Below are positions 1-8,600 of a DNA stretch of 64,000 bases, piece after piece. The position numbers and the translations under genes are program-made. Within the stretch, counting starts at the first letter, position 1, and each line of letters begins with the position of its first letter. The stretch comes from Shimazuella soli (GTDB lineage Bacteria; Bacillota; Bacilli; Thermoactinomycetales; Thermoactinomycetaceae): positions 1-64,000 of the forward strand of contig NZ_JAKWBN010000004.1 of assembly GCF_022511585.1 (NCBI RefSeq), in the 5' to 3' direction. The notes beneath the pieces were generated by a model. It was not told the origin of the DNA and ran no database searches. It was given only the letters and a program-made list of their open reading frames with translations.

Positions 1-10
1 GGTTTTAAAC

Positions 11-391
11 TTATTTATTTCGTTGCGTAAACACTTGAAAACAAACACCATATTTATCCGTAACAATTCCATAAGCTGGGCTAAAGGGCATTTCCCCGAT
101 CGGCAGGTGCACTACACCTTCTTCTATTAGTGCAGCATATATTTGTTCTGCTCTTTTTTTATCAGGTATGGTAATACAAATATTGACTTGTGTACCTGTT
201 TGATGTGGAAGCTGAGGAATACGATCCGAGATCATCACTTTACTTTCCCCGATTTTTAAAACAGAATGGTCGACTCTATTTTCATCTGCTTGAATAAAAA
301 GAACTTCAGCATCTAACGTTTTTTGATAAAAAGATATTGCTTCTCTTGCATTTCCATTTAACATAACAAAAGGTACCATTTCTAAACCCAT
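11..391 (-). CDS. VOC-family (PhnB/glyoxalase-like) protein
   Basis: This 126-residue protein is a single-domain member of the vicinal-oxygen-chelate superfamily, PhnB/YjdN-like branch. The N-terminus (VPFVMLNGNAREAISFYQ) and the C-terminal segment with PFSPAYGIVTDKYGVCFQV are typical. The family binds small substrates with or without a metal, and many members have no known reaction, so no function is assigned. The ATG follows AGAGGAGATG with good spacing. A consensus promoter lies upstream and a dyad overlaps its -35 box. Confidence 0.8.
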   Translation of the reverse strand: MGLEMVPFVMLNGNAREAISFYQKTLDAEVLFIQADENRVDHSVLKIGESKVMISDRIPQLPHQTGTQVNICITIPDKKRAEQIYAALIEEGVVHLPIGEMPFSPAYGIVTDKYGVCFQVFTQRNK

Positions 392-418
392 ATTTTCATC
401 TCCTCTGTTTGTTCTACA

Positions 419-456
419 ACTATAGTTTAGTACTTAATAGTGTCAACTATTGTCAC
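419..456 (-). promoter_or_regulatory. SigA-type promoter with overlapping dyad for the VOC gene
   Basis: Read on the minus strand, TTGACA (441-446) and TATAGT (419-424) are separated by 16 bases, a near-consensus SigA promoter pointing at the VOC gene. The sequence GTGTCAA-CTA-TTGTCAC at 440-456 is a 7+7 dyad with one mismatch over the -35 box. It is a plausible repressor operator (inference). Confidence 0.6.
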
Positions 457-628
457 TGATTTAATTTTTTATCCTGACAATGCCTGTCAAGGCAGTTTAA
501 AGTAATTTTATAAAGGCTTAGAGGAGATGATGTAAAATGAATTTTTCTAATGAATCTGATTTTCTACAATTGCCAGTTGAGATGCTAGCTTGATATAGTC
601 GTAGAAAGAGAAAGGAAGGTGAAATAAA

Positions 629-2461
629 TTGTCCTCTCCATTTCAAGTACTATTAAATTATTTTCATCGAGAAAACATGGATTTTTATCATTTATGTAAA
701 GTTGCGATGAAGGAAAATTCAACATTACTACATGTCAAATTTGATTCAGGTAGTGACTTGGTTGATTCAACTACAAAAGTGTCCGTACTTCATATGGCTG
801 CAACAACGGCAGAACCAGAAGTACTCCAGTATCTCATTAAAGAAAAAGAAATAGCTGTAGATAGTATAGATTTTTTGGGTAATACCCCTCTGCATTTTGC
901 TGCATTGTCTGGTAATAAAAAAGCAGTAGATTTTTTGCTAAAAAAAGGTGCAAATAAGTATCATCAAAATGATTTAGAGCAAATGCCATGGCAAGTTGCT
1001 GTTACAGGAGAACTATTAAAGTTATTAATAGATCAAGAAACAAAACAAAGTGTTAAGTCCATACCTTCCCTTTCCTTACAAGAAGCAATCTGCGAGCAAA
1101 ATATCTCGATTGTAAAAGATTTGCTAGAAATGGGAGTACATCCTGATATGTTGAATTACAAGGGATATCAATTGCAATATAGGTTACCCCTGCATCATGC
1201 AATTGAAAGTGGAAATAGGCAGATTGTAAAACTGTTACTAGAATATGGGGCTGATTTGTCTTATTCTAATGATTTTTTAGAACTAGCTCTGAGGCATACA
1301 GAAATTATGAAGTTGTTACTCGAATACGGTGCAGATCCAAATCCATATACCGGATCACTGAGTTTATTACATATTGCTACGAAAAATAATCAGCTAGAAA
1401 TCATGGAACTGCTACTAAAAGCAGGGGCTGATACGGAAGCTCAGGTGAGGGGACATTATTTCTACCATCCTCCGCTTCGAGAGGCACAATCCAAAGAAGC
1501 AATTGATCTCCTTCTGCGGTATGGAGCAGAAGTAAATTCAGAATTAATGGGAAGGTTTAGTTTTTTTACCTGGCCTGTTGATCGTGGATTAGTGGAGGTT
1601 GTAGAGAGGTTTATCGACATAGGGGTACCGATTGATTCAGGGGATTTATGGGACATGGTTATTAGTGGTAGAAACAGCTATGAAATATGCAAATTATTTT
1701 TAGAAGCAGGTTTAGATGTCAACTTACCATTGAAATTTGATCCTTCTGTTTTATTTAAAGTAATCTCGTATAATAAATCAGATCTCATTCCTTTACTTCT
1801 TCATTATGGTGCCGATTTGGATATAAGGAATGACCAAGGATATCGCCCTTATGAATTTGCTCTGATAAGAGGAGATTATCATGCTATAATCCATATTACT
1901 GAATTTTGTAATAAACATAACAAACCATTGCCAACCTATGAAGAAATTCCTTCAATAAAAGAGATTATGCAGGAGGGGCATAATGAAGTTGTACAGTTAA
2001 CTTGGTATCATTCCGCTGGGGTTTATGATGCGGATAAGTGGATATCAGCAATAATGGGGAGATTAGGATATTCAGCACGTATATTACCCAGACAAATGTA
2101 TATTTCAAATGAAATAGATTATGAAGAGGATTTTGACGAAGAGACTTATGCCCCCCCTTTGATGTCCTATGATGTTGCTTTTGATTCACACGATCCGAGA
2201 TATTTTATTCTGATAGCAACTTATTATGATGAGTTCAATTATGCTTATTCTTATGATTTTTATGTTCGTTGTCATCCGAACGATGTAAAAAAGCTAAAGG
2301 AAGCAGTCCACCAGATGTTTGATTCAGAAGAAGCTGGAGAAAAGATGATTTATATATCACATCAAGATGATGGAAATGCTACTTTAGAAATGAACAAAAA
2401 ATGGATAGAAGGGGATAAACATTTAGTTGATTCACATTCCATTTTAATGGAAAGAAAATAG
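629..2461 (+). CDS. Ankyrin-repeat protein with acidic C-terminal region
   Basis: A 610-residue cytoplasmic protein without signal peptide or membrane segments. At least seven ankyrin-type units are visible from about residue 50 to 420, for example NTPLHFAALSGNKKAVDFLL, LLLEYGADLSY, SLLHIATKNNQLEIMELLLK and LIPLLLHYGADLD. Such repeats form protein-binding solenoids. The last ~170 residues have no ankyrin pattern, include an acidic patch (YEEDFDEETY) and look like a separate alpha/beta domain that I do not recognise. The start is TTG at 629, preceded by GAAAGGAAGGTG. The partner is unknown. The gene stands alone and its 3' side faces the convergent orphan ORF at 2526-2813. Confidence 0.85.
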   Translation: MSSPFQVLLNYFHRENMDFYHLCKVAMKENSTLLHVKFDSGSDLVDSTTKVSVLHMAATTAEPEVLQYLIKEKEIAVDSIDFLGNTPLHFAALSGNKKAVDFLLKKGANKYHQNDLEQMPWQVAVTGELLKLLIDQETKQSVKSIPSLSLQEAICEQNISIVKDLLEMGVHPDMLNYKGYQLQYRLPLHHAIESGNRQIVKLLLEYGADLSYSNDFLELALRHTEIMKLLLEYGADPNPYTGSLSLLHIATKNNQLEIMELLLKAGADTEAQVRGHYFYHPPLREAQSKEAIDLLLRYGAEVNSELMGRFSFFTWPVDRGLVEVVERFIDIGVPIDSGDLWDMVISGRNSYEICKLFLEAGLDVNLPLKFDPSVLFKVISYNKSDLIPLLLHYGADLDIRNDQGYRPYEFALIRGDYHAIIHITEFCNKHNKPLPTYEEIPSIKEIMQEGHNEVVQLTWYHSAGVYDADKWISAIMGRLGYSARILPRQMYISNEIDYEEDFDEETYAPPLMSYDVAFDSHDPRYFILIATYYDEFNYAYSYDFYVRCHPNDVKKLKEAVHQMFDSEEAGEKMIYISHQDDGNATLEMNKKWIEGDKHLVDSHSILMERK

Positions 2462-2472
2462 GTAGTTGAAAA

Positions 2473-2515
2473 GAGAGGGCGACCGTGACCAATTACTGGC
2501 CACGGTCGTTGCGTA
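2473..2515. terminator. Strong hairpin between convergent genes
   Basis: GCGACCGTGACC (2479-2490) pairs with GGCCACGGTCGTTGC (2498-2512) around a 7-base loop, with one mismatch. On the minus strand it lies 13 bases beyond the stop of the 95-codon ORF and is followed by CCCTCTCTTTTC, a weak U-rich tail. It can serve as that ORF's terminator. It has no U-tract on the plus strand. Confidence 0.6.
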
Positions 2516-2525
2516 TGACAGCTGA

Positions 2526-2813
2526 TTAATACTGTCCTACGATGTGCTCCTTGGAACAGGTACAAAAAGTAATGCCTCGAAGGGTGCAATGTTCCTTTCT
2601 GGTGGGATCGATTATCAAAAAGCTTCGAAGACCACTAGTGGGAACAATATGGTATATCTCTCCTGAGATGAGATGGGTGAAAATCAAGTCAGGGAAGTAG
2701 AGCTTCCATTTGTTAGACAGCGAAGTACATATTCCCCTCACTTGATATTGACCCAATGTGCCGACGACTTCAAAATTCTTTCTGTTACGTGTTTCGGGAA
2801 GATGAAGTGGCAT
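2526..2813 (-). CDS. GC-rich orphan ORF, 95 residues, unknown function
   Basis: I do not recognise this protein. It is about 95 residues, beginning MPLHLPETRNRK and ending CTCSKEHIVGQY, with four cysteines (one in SLSNKWK's preceding CTS, three in the C-terminal third). A coding call rests on AAAGAGAGGTAC ahead of the ATG, a TATAAT box at 2845-2850 (minus strand), a strong 3' hairpin, and base composition visibly richer in G+C than its neighbours. The opposite-strand ORF 2673-2879 is less convincing. It resembles the isolated GC-rich genes at 21947 and 62078 in layout, not in sequence. It is probably a recent acquisition (inference). Confidence 0.5.
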   Translation of the reverse strand: MPLHLPETRNRKNFEVVGTLGQYQVRGICTSLSNKWKLYFPDLIFTHLISGEIYHIVPTSGLRSFLIIDPTRKEHCTLRGITFCTCSKEHIVGQY

Positions 2814-2946
2814 CTGTACCTCTCTTTGGAGTCAGGTGAATTCCATTATAAAGGAAAATGGATGAAAGGGATAGGTTGATTGTAATTTAAAAGATTGTCA
2901 CGTATATTATAGATAATTAGTGTCCTTAATGGGGGAGGAGGTATGG

Positions 2947-3450
2947 ATGATGAATTTTAGTGTAGGTGTTGAATATGCATTGCATTGTCTTGTTAATATT
3001 ATTCCTCTGAATAGACCAATTGGTATAAAAGATTTGGCAGAGTTTCAAGGTGTTTCCGAATCTTACCTATCTAAAATCTTTACCAAACTAGCCAAAGCTA
3101 GAATAGTACAATCTACACCAGGAGTAAAAGGAGGATATGAGTTAACCAAATCTCCTAAAAAAATTACATTTTATGATGTTGTTATTGCAATTGAAGGTTC
3201 GCAACCGATTTTCCAGTGCAAAAATATCATCGCAAAAGCGTTTACAAATGAAGCTCTAGAAGCTGAAGAAGATGAGGATGAAGTTCCATGTTTAATCAAT
3301 CGTACCATGTTAGAAGCAGAACAGCAGATGTACAATTTTTTAAAGGAAAAAACGCTGATGTGGCTAAGAGAAACATTAGACAACGAATTATCTCCAGACA
3401 TTCTGGAGAAAAATAGAGAATGGTTTCAAAAAAAATTAGTGCAGAATTGA
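2947..3450 (+). CDS. Rrf2-family transcriptional regulator
   Basis: A 167-residue Rrf2-family winged-helix regulator. The start MNFSVGVEYALHCLV, the recognition region SYLSKIFTKLAKARIVQSTP and the wing GVKGGYELTKSP are characteristic. The IscR/NsrR three-cysteine cluster is not present. Only two cysteines flank an acidic insert (EAEEDEDEV), so an Fe-S cofactor is doubtful. The ATG at 2947 follows GGGGGAGGAGG by six bases and is preferred to the upstream in-frame ATG at 2920. It lies directly upstream of, and co-oriented with, the divergent topoisomerase genes and could regulate them (inference). Confidence 0.85.
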   Translation: MMNFSVGVEYALHCLVNIIPLNRPIGIKDLAEFQGVSESYLSKIFTKLAKARIVQSTPGVKGGYELTKSPKKITFYDVVIAIEGSQPIFQCKNIIAKAFTNEALEAEEDEDEVPCLINRTMLEAEQQMYNFLKEKTLMWLRETLDNELSPDILEKNREWFQKKLVQN

Positions 3451-3530
3451 ATTTGAAAGCACACTTACTTTTGTTATTTTGGCAAACCGTAGCAACGAAC
3501 CTTTCGAATAATGTAAGAAATCAGTAGATA

Positions 3531-3582
3531 AGCGAACAAACCTACCCTTATTTTTACATAGAAAGGGGTGGGTTTGTTCGCT
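3531..3582. repeat. Long inverted repeat (17-bp stem)
   Basis: AGCGAACAAACCTACCC at 3531-3547 pairs with GGGTGGGTTTGTTCGCT at 3566-3582 with a single G-U wobble and an 18-base loop. There is no U-tract on either side. It lies between the Rrf2 gene and the topoisomerase pair, and its 3' arm abuts a promoter-like TTGAAA. It may end rrf2 transcription or act as an operator. Confidence 0.7.
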
Positions 3583-3610
3583 TGAAACTTGACAAATGTA
3601 GTGATATATA
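3582..3610 (+). promoter_or_regulatory. Putative promoter of the topoisomerase pair
   Basis: TTGAAA at 3582-3587 and TATATA at 3605-3610 are separated by 17 bases. The AGGAGGTT ribosome-binding site and the TTG start of the ParE-like gene follow 50-60 bases later. The -35 box touches the end of the long inverted repeat. Confidence 0.45.
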
Positions 3611-3669
3611 ATTATCTATTTTTAGACTATTAGTTCCATTATGCACAATTTTAAAAGGAGGTTCACCTG

Positions 3670-5625
3670 TTGAGTATAGATACATATAATTCTGATTCCA
3701 TCCAATCACTGGGGATTTTAGGTGGTGTACGTGCCAAACCAGCTTCGATTGGACTAGAAAATCATAACCATACTTTTATTGAGATATTAGCAAACGCGAT
3801 AGATGAATATCGAGAAGGATTTGGGAAAGAAATTATTATCACCAAATATCTAGATAAGTCTATTATGATTCAAGATTTTGGTCGTTCTGTTCCAATGGAT
3901 AAAAATAAAGAAGGAGAATACGCTTACAAAAAAGTCTTTGATGAGTTGTGGTCAGGCGGAAAGTATAACAACAATGATACTACTGGAAACTACCAATTTT
4001 CATTAGGAACCAACGGAGTTGGAGCTACAGGAACAAACTACACAAGTGATTTTTTTGAATGTACTGCTATCAATCCAAATGGTTACAAGTATTACATCCG
4101 CTTTGAAAAAGGCTTACAGGTAGGAGACTTAATCAAAGAAAAGCACAAGCTTGACTATCGCGGCACACGTATTCACTGGCTGCCTTCTGCTGAAGTGTTT
4201 CGCGGTGAAAATGAAGTGGATACTGACTTTATTAAAGAAACACTAAAAAATCAAGCCATCGTCAATAGCGGATTAAAGTTTATTTTTCATAATGAGATGG
4301 ATGAGACAACAGATGTGTTCCTTTATGAAAACGGTGTAAAAGATTATATTGCAGAGTTAAGCGATGGGAAAAACTTTACGGAAATCGTTCAATTTCGAAC
4401 AGAGACACAAGGAAAGGAAAAGAATGAGGAGTCTGAGTTTAAGTTTAAAGCAGAAATTACATTTGTGTTTCATAATGAGGTAAAACAGATGCATTATTTC
4501 CACAACTCATCTTTATTAGAGCATGGTGGTACTCCAGAAAATTACATCAAAAACGCATTTACGAAAGCAATTGATAATCTTCTCAAAGATAAGTATACCA
4601 AAGGGGAGAAAAAGGTCAGTTTTGATGATGTGAGAGAGAGTCTGATTGTCATAAGCAATTCCTACTCTACTGTTTCGTTATATACGGATCAAACAAAGAA
4701 AAAGATGGAGTCTAAGTTTGTCCAAGAGTATATGACCCAGTATTTGCGTGAAAAATTAGAAGTTTATTTTATTGAAAATCCATTGGAAGCTCAAAAGATT
4801 GCCGATCAAATTCTCATCAATAAACGCAGTAGAGAAAAAGCAGAGAAGACACGGTTAGATGTGAAAAAGAAGCTTCAGTCCTCTGTAAACAATATTACCA
4901 ATCGTATTGATGGCTTTATCAATTGTAAATCAAAAGATAAGAATCAAACGGAATTATATATTGTGGAAGGGAAATCGGCGCTAGGTTCTACTAAGCAAGG
5001 AAGAGACGCTGAATTTCAAGCCATTTATGCACTTCGGGGGAAAATTTTGAATTGTTTAAAGGCGGATTATGACAAGATTTTCAAGAACGATATTATTGTG
5101 GATTTGGTGAAACTTTTAGGCTGTGGAATCGAAGTGAAATCTAAATTTAATAAAGATTTACATACATTTGACCTTCAAAACCTACGTTGGTCTAAAATCA
5201 TTATTACAACAGATGCAGACATTGATGGTTTCCATATTCGTACTTTATTGTTAACTGTAATTTATCGATTGATGCCTACTTTAATCGAATCAGGAAAAGT
5301 GTTTATAGCAGAATCTCCCCTTTATGAGATTACACACAAAGAAAAATCTTATTTTGCCTATAGTGATAAAGAAAAAGATGCCATTGTCAAGAAGTTAAAA
5401 GGAAAAGTAGTGATTCAACGTTCCAAAGGATTGGGAGAGAACACTGCAGAAATGATGTGGGAGACGACGATGAACCCAGCAACTCGTAAGCTGATCCAAA
5501 TTGTAAAAGAAGATGTTGAATTGACAGGGCGTTATTTTGAATTATTTCTTGGTGATGATCTACAAGGAAGGAAACAGTATATCGAGGATAACTTACATGA
5601 ATATATCGATATCGCGTTAGATTAG
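3670..5625 (+). CDS. Divergent type IIA topoisomerase ATPase subunit (ParE/GyrB-like)
   Basis: A 651-residue GyrB/ParE homologue. The GHKL ATPase has E38 and N42 in EILANAIDEY, D69 in QDFGRSVPMD, and GTNGVGATGTN as the ATP lid. QTK at 341-343 is the transducer lysine loop. The TOPRIM domain has EGKSALGS (433-440, with K where GyrB/ParE normally have D in EGDSA), DADIDG (515-520) and KGLGE (586-590). The usual VRKRPGMYIG segment is replaced by VRAKPASIGL. ATPase and cleavage chemistry therefore look intact, but the sequence is far from housekeeping GyrB or ParE. It starts with TTG at 3670 after AAAAGGAGGTTCACCTG. It is paired with the ParC/GyrA-like gene 23 bases downstream, together a probable A2B2 enzyme. 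Confidence 0.9.
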   Translation: MSIDTYNSDSIQSLGILGGVRAKPASIGLENHNHTFIEILANAIDEYREGFGKEIIITKYLDKSIMIQDFGRSVPMDKNKEGEYAYKKVFDELWSGGKYNNNDTTGNYQFSLGTNGVGATGTNYTSDFFECTAINPNGYKYYIRFEKGLQVGDLIKEKHKLDYRGTRIHWLPSAEVFRGENEVDTDFIKETLKNQAIVNSGLKFIFHNEMDETTDVFLYENGVKDYIAELSDGKNFTEIVQFRTETQGKEKNEESEFKFKAEITFVFHNEVKQMHYFHNSSLLEHGGTPENYIKNAFTKAIDNLLKDKYTKGEKKVSFDDVRESLIVISNSYSTVSLYTDQTKKKMESKFVQEYMTQYLREKLEVYFIENPLEAQKIADQILINKRSREKAEKTRLDVKKKLQSSVNNITNRIDGFINCKSKDKNQTELYIVEGKSALGSTKQGRDAEFQAIYALRGKILNCLKADYDKIFKNDIIVDLVKLLGCGIEVKSKFNKDLHTFDLQNLRWSKIIITTDADIDGFHIRTLLLTVIYRLMPTLIESGKVFIAESPLYEITHKEKSYFAYSDKEKDAIVKKLKGKVVIQRSKGLGENTAEMMWETTMNPATRKLIQIVKEDVELTGRYFELFLGDDLQGRKQYIEDNLHEYIDIALD

Positions 5626-5648
5626 CGTGAAAAGGAGGGAATTATAGT

Positions 5649-7808
5649 ATGATTTTACAAAATATAACGCAAAGTTTGAAAGATAATTATATGCCTTATA
5701 CCGCACATGTTATTATGCATCGTGCACTGCCAGAAATTGATGGCTTAAAGCCCAGTCAGCGGAGAATTCTTTATACGATGTTCCAAATGGGTTTATTAAA
5801 AAGCGGTCGAAAAAAATCCCAAGGGGTAGTGGGACAAACCATGTTTTTACACCCTCATGGTGATATGGCGATCTATGAGACTTTGGTGAGGTTAACCAAA
5901 GACAACGAATCGCTGCTCCTGCCCTATATTGATTCCAAAGGTAACTTCGGAAAGCAATATTCTCGTGATATGAAGTATGCATCAGCCCGTTATACAGAAG
6001 TAAAGTTGGCAGACATTGCAGCAGAATTGTTTCAAGATATTGATAAAGATACAGTAGATATGATCGAAAACTATGATGGTACACTCCAAGAGCCCCGTCT
6101 GCTACCAGTGACTTTTCCATCGATCTTAGTAAATACATCAAGTGGTACAGCAGTAGGAATGGCTAGTAGCATTGCGCCATTCAATTTAAATGAAGTGATT
6201 GATTACACAATCGCTAGTATTAAAAATCCAGATACAGAAGTAAGCGAATATATTCAGGCTCCTGATTTCCCTACAGGTGGAAACATTATCTATCATGATA
6301 AAGAGATGAAGCATATCTTTCACACTGGTAAAGGCTCTTTCAAAATTCGTTCTTCTTATCGTATAGAAGGTAATTCGATTATATTTGAGGAGATTCCTTA
6401 TACTACTACCTTTGAAGCGATTATTGAAAAGATAAGCTTGCTAGTAAAAGAAGGAAAAATAAAAGATATCGTAGACATTGATGATATTTATGGAATTCAT
6501 ACAAAAGGAATAGAGATTACTGTAAAGAACAGTACAAACAAGGAACTGTTGGTAGAAAAGTTATTTAAGATGACTCCACTGCAAGATACCTTTTCTTGTA
6601 ATTTTAATTTAATTGTTAATGGTAGACCACAAACATTGGGAATAAAACAGATAATTCAAGAATGGGTTACTTTTCGTGGCAATGCTATCAAAAGAGGGGC
6701 CCAATACGATAAAACAAAGAAGGAACAAAAAAGACATCTTTTATTGGCTTTTAAGCAAGTATTACTTGATATCGATAAAGCAGTTGCTATTATTCGTGAG
6801 ACAAACAAAAATAGCCAAGTTGTTGCAAACTTGATGGAAGCTTTTCACATTGATGTGCTACAGGCCGAGTATGTGGCAGAAATTAAGTTACGACATTTGA
6901 ATAAGGAATATCTTCTTCATCGTATCGAAGAGATAGAAACGTTAGAAAAAGAGATTGCAGATTTGCATGACATCATTCATAACAAAACAAAATTGAATAA
7001 AAAGATGATCCAACAATTGAGAAATGTGAAAAAAACACATGGAATAGAGAGAAAATCAAGGATCATATTTGCTGATGATTTACCTATTGTAGCACCAGAA
7101 GAGATAACCATTGATAACTACAATGTTCGAATAAGTGTTACCAAAGAAGGGTACTTGAAAAAAGTACCTTTGACCTCACTTCGAGGTGGAAATGCGATGA
7201 AAGTAAAAGATGGAGATGAAATTATTTATCAATACAGTACTACCAATAATTCTGACCTCTTAATCTTCACGGACAAATACAATTGTTACAAATATAAAAC
7301 GTATGAGATAGAAGATCATAAATTATCAAGTCTTGGAGAGTATCTTCCAACACTACTGAATTTACAAGATGAGACTATTCTTTTTGTAACTGTTACGAAT
7401 GACTACAAGGGAGATCTCCTTATTGGTTATGAAGATGGAAAGGTTGCAAAAATAGCATTGTCGGCTTACTATACCAAACAAAATCGTTCCATGTTGAAAA
7501 ATGCTTATGCCAATAAGAAAGCTCTCTATTGGGATCATATTTTTGAAGATAAGGAAATTTTGGCAGTTTCTACGATCAAAAAAGCAATTGTCTTCCATAC
7601 TTCTATGATAAACTCAAAAACTAGCAAAACCACTATTGGAGTTCAAGCGATGAAATCAAAGAAAAATAGTGTGGTAAGAGGGTACTATGATCTCAGTGGT
7701 AGTGAATTCGAAGAAAAATCGTATTATATGACCAAAGGTGCAGGGATTGGCAAGTATTTAAAAGGAAACGATTTTGCTTCTATTCTCGATCAAGGTTCAC
7801 TGTTTTAA
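5649..7808 (+). CDS. Divergent type IIA topoisomerase cleavage subunit (ParC/GyrA-like)
   Basis: A 719-residue GyrA/ParC homologue that cleaves and reseals DNA. LKPSQRRILYTM, HPHGD (68-72), GNFG and the catalytic arginine-tyrosine in ASARYTEVKL (R114, Y115) are conserved. The winged-helix, tower and coiled-coil regions follow. The C-terminal domain from about residue 500 lacks a GyrA box (QRRGGKG) and is shorter than in GyrA (800-870 residues), which favours a topoisomerase IV-like relaxation/decatenation activity (inference). It is translated from AAAAGGAGGG 13 bases upstream and forms a two-gene operon with the ParE-like gene. Confidence 0.9.
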   Translation: MILQNITQSLKDNYMPYTAHVIMHRALPEIDGLKPSQRRILYTMFQMGLLKSGRKKSQGVVGQTMFLHPHGDMAIYETLVRLTKDNESLLLPYIDSKGNFGKQYSRDMKYASARYTEVKLADIAAELFQDIDKDTVDMIENYDGTLQEPRLLPVTFPSILVNTSSGTAVGMASSIAPFNLNEVIDYTIASIKNPDTEVSEYIQAPDFPTGGNIIYHDKEMKHIFHTGKGSFKIRSSYRIEGNSIIFEEIPYTTTFEAIIEKISLLVKEGKIKDIVDIDDIYGIHTKGIEITVKNSTNKELLVEKLFKMTPLQDTFSCNFNLIVNGRPQTLGIKQIIQEWVTFRGNAIKRGAQYDKTKKEQKRHLLLAFKQVLLDIDKAVAIIRETNKNSQVVANLMEAFHIDVLQAEYVAEIKLRHLNKEYLLHRIEEIETLEKEIADLHDIIHNKTKLNKKMIQQLRNVKKTHGIERKSRIIFADDLPIVAPEEITIDNYNVRISVTKEGYLKKVPLTSLRGGNAMKVKDGDEIIYQYSTTNNSDLLIFTDKYNCYKYKTYEIEDHKLSSLGEYLPTLLNLQDETILFVTVTNDYKGDLLIGYEDGKVAKIALSAYYTKQNRSMLKNAYANKKALYWDHIFEDKEILAVSTIKKAIVFHTSMINSKTSKTTIGVQAMKSKKNSVVRGYYDLSGSEFEEKSYYMTKGAGIGKYLKGNDFASILDQGSLF

Positions 7809-7849
7809 TTTTAACAATACAATGGATCTATGTATCATGTGAAATCTAT

Positions 7850-7879
7850 CATGGTCTGTGATAAGGCCATGGTTTTTTT
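7850..7879 (+). terminator. Rho-independent terminator of the topoisomerase operon
   Basis: CATGGTC (7850-7856) pairs with GGCCATG (7865-7871) with one G-U pair and is followed by seven T residues. Confidence 0.75.
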
Positions 7880-7929
7880 GATATAATTACAAAACATAAA
7901 GGAGATGATAAAACGAAAGTAGGAATCCT

Positions 7930-8328
7930 ATGAAGATTTCTTTTATAGAAAGAATCCCAAATTCCACTGACCTATATAACCTTTATGAATACGAACATTG
8001 GAATGATTTTCTTCAATTATCAAAAGATCAGTTATACACAGCAATGAAAAATAGTTGGTACATACTGAGTGTTTATCATGGTGATAAGTTGATAGGTACA
8101 GGTAGAGTCGTATCTGATGGAATGATCATTGGCTATATCACTGGTTTAATTGTTCATCCTGATTATCGTAACAGGGGAATAGGAAGGGATATTATGCAAA
8201 AGCTTATAGCAAAGTGCAATCAATCTTATTTGACTATTCAGCTTTTAACAGCTAATGATTGTATTTCCTTTTATCAACAATTAGGTTTTCAGTCCTTTGC
8301 AAATGGGCTGATTTATGTGGAAAGATAG
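7930..8328 (+). CDS. GNAT-family N-acetyltransferase
   Basis: A 132-residue single-domain acetyltransferase. The acetyl-CoA pyrophosphate-binding motif A is VHPDYRNRGIGRDIMQKL, preceded by GYITGLI, and the C-terminal beta-strand/helix is ANDCISFYQQLGFQSF. The acceptor substrate cannot be inferred. The gene is followed within 25 bases by the PC4-like gene and may share its transcript. Confidence 0.85.
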   Translation: MKISFIERIPNSTDLYNLYEYEHWNDFLQLSKDQLYTAMKNSWYILSVYHGDKLIGTGRVVSDGMIIGYITGLIVHPDYRNRGIGRDIMQKLIAKCNQSYLTIQLLTANDCISFYQQLGFQSFANGLIYVER

Positions 8329-8351
8329 TGTGTACATAAAGGAGTTAAAAA

Positions 8352-8573
8352 ATGGCGGACATACAATATGAAATAAAAAGAACATTAGGTGTACTATCTG
8401 AATCCCCAAAAGGATGGAAAAAAGAATTAAATTTGATCAGTTGGAACGGAAAAAAAGAGAAATATGATCTTCGTGAATGGGCTCCAGATCGTGAAAAAAT
8501 GGGTAAAGGTGTTACGTTTACTACAGAAGAATTGAAGGTTCTACGGGATTTATTAAATAGCTTGGATTTATGA
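8352..8573 (+). CDS. YdbC/PC4-like ssDNA-binding protein
   Basis: A 73-residue protein matching the YdbC family, whose Lactococcus member has a PC4-type single-stranded DNA-binding fold. Diagnostic features are KGWKKELNLISWNG, KYDLREWAPDREKMGKG and the closing helix TTEELKVLRDLLNSL. It starts with ATG at 8352 after AAAGGAGTT. It probably binds single-stranded nucleic acid during replication, repair or transcription. Confidence 0.8.
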   Translation: MADIQYEIKRTLGVLSESPKGWKKELNLISWNGKKEKYDLREWAPDREKMGKGVTFTTEELKVLRDLLNSLDL

Positions 8574-8600
8574 TTTTTAATTGGCTGGGGTGTAGCAGAT

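Noticed and set aside
2673-2879. 68-codon plus-strand ORF in the ankyrin-Rrf2 gap
   Set aside because: It overlaps the better-supported minus-strand ORF and no hairpin or homologue favours it.
5713-6141. 142-codon minus-strand ORF inside the ParC-like gene
   Set aside because: It is an antisense shadow of a strongly conserved coding region with no ribosome-binding site.
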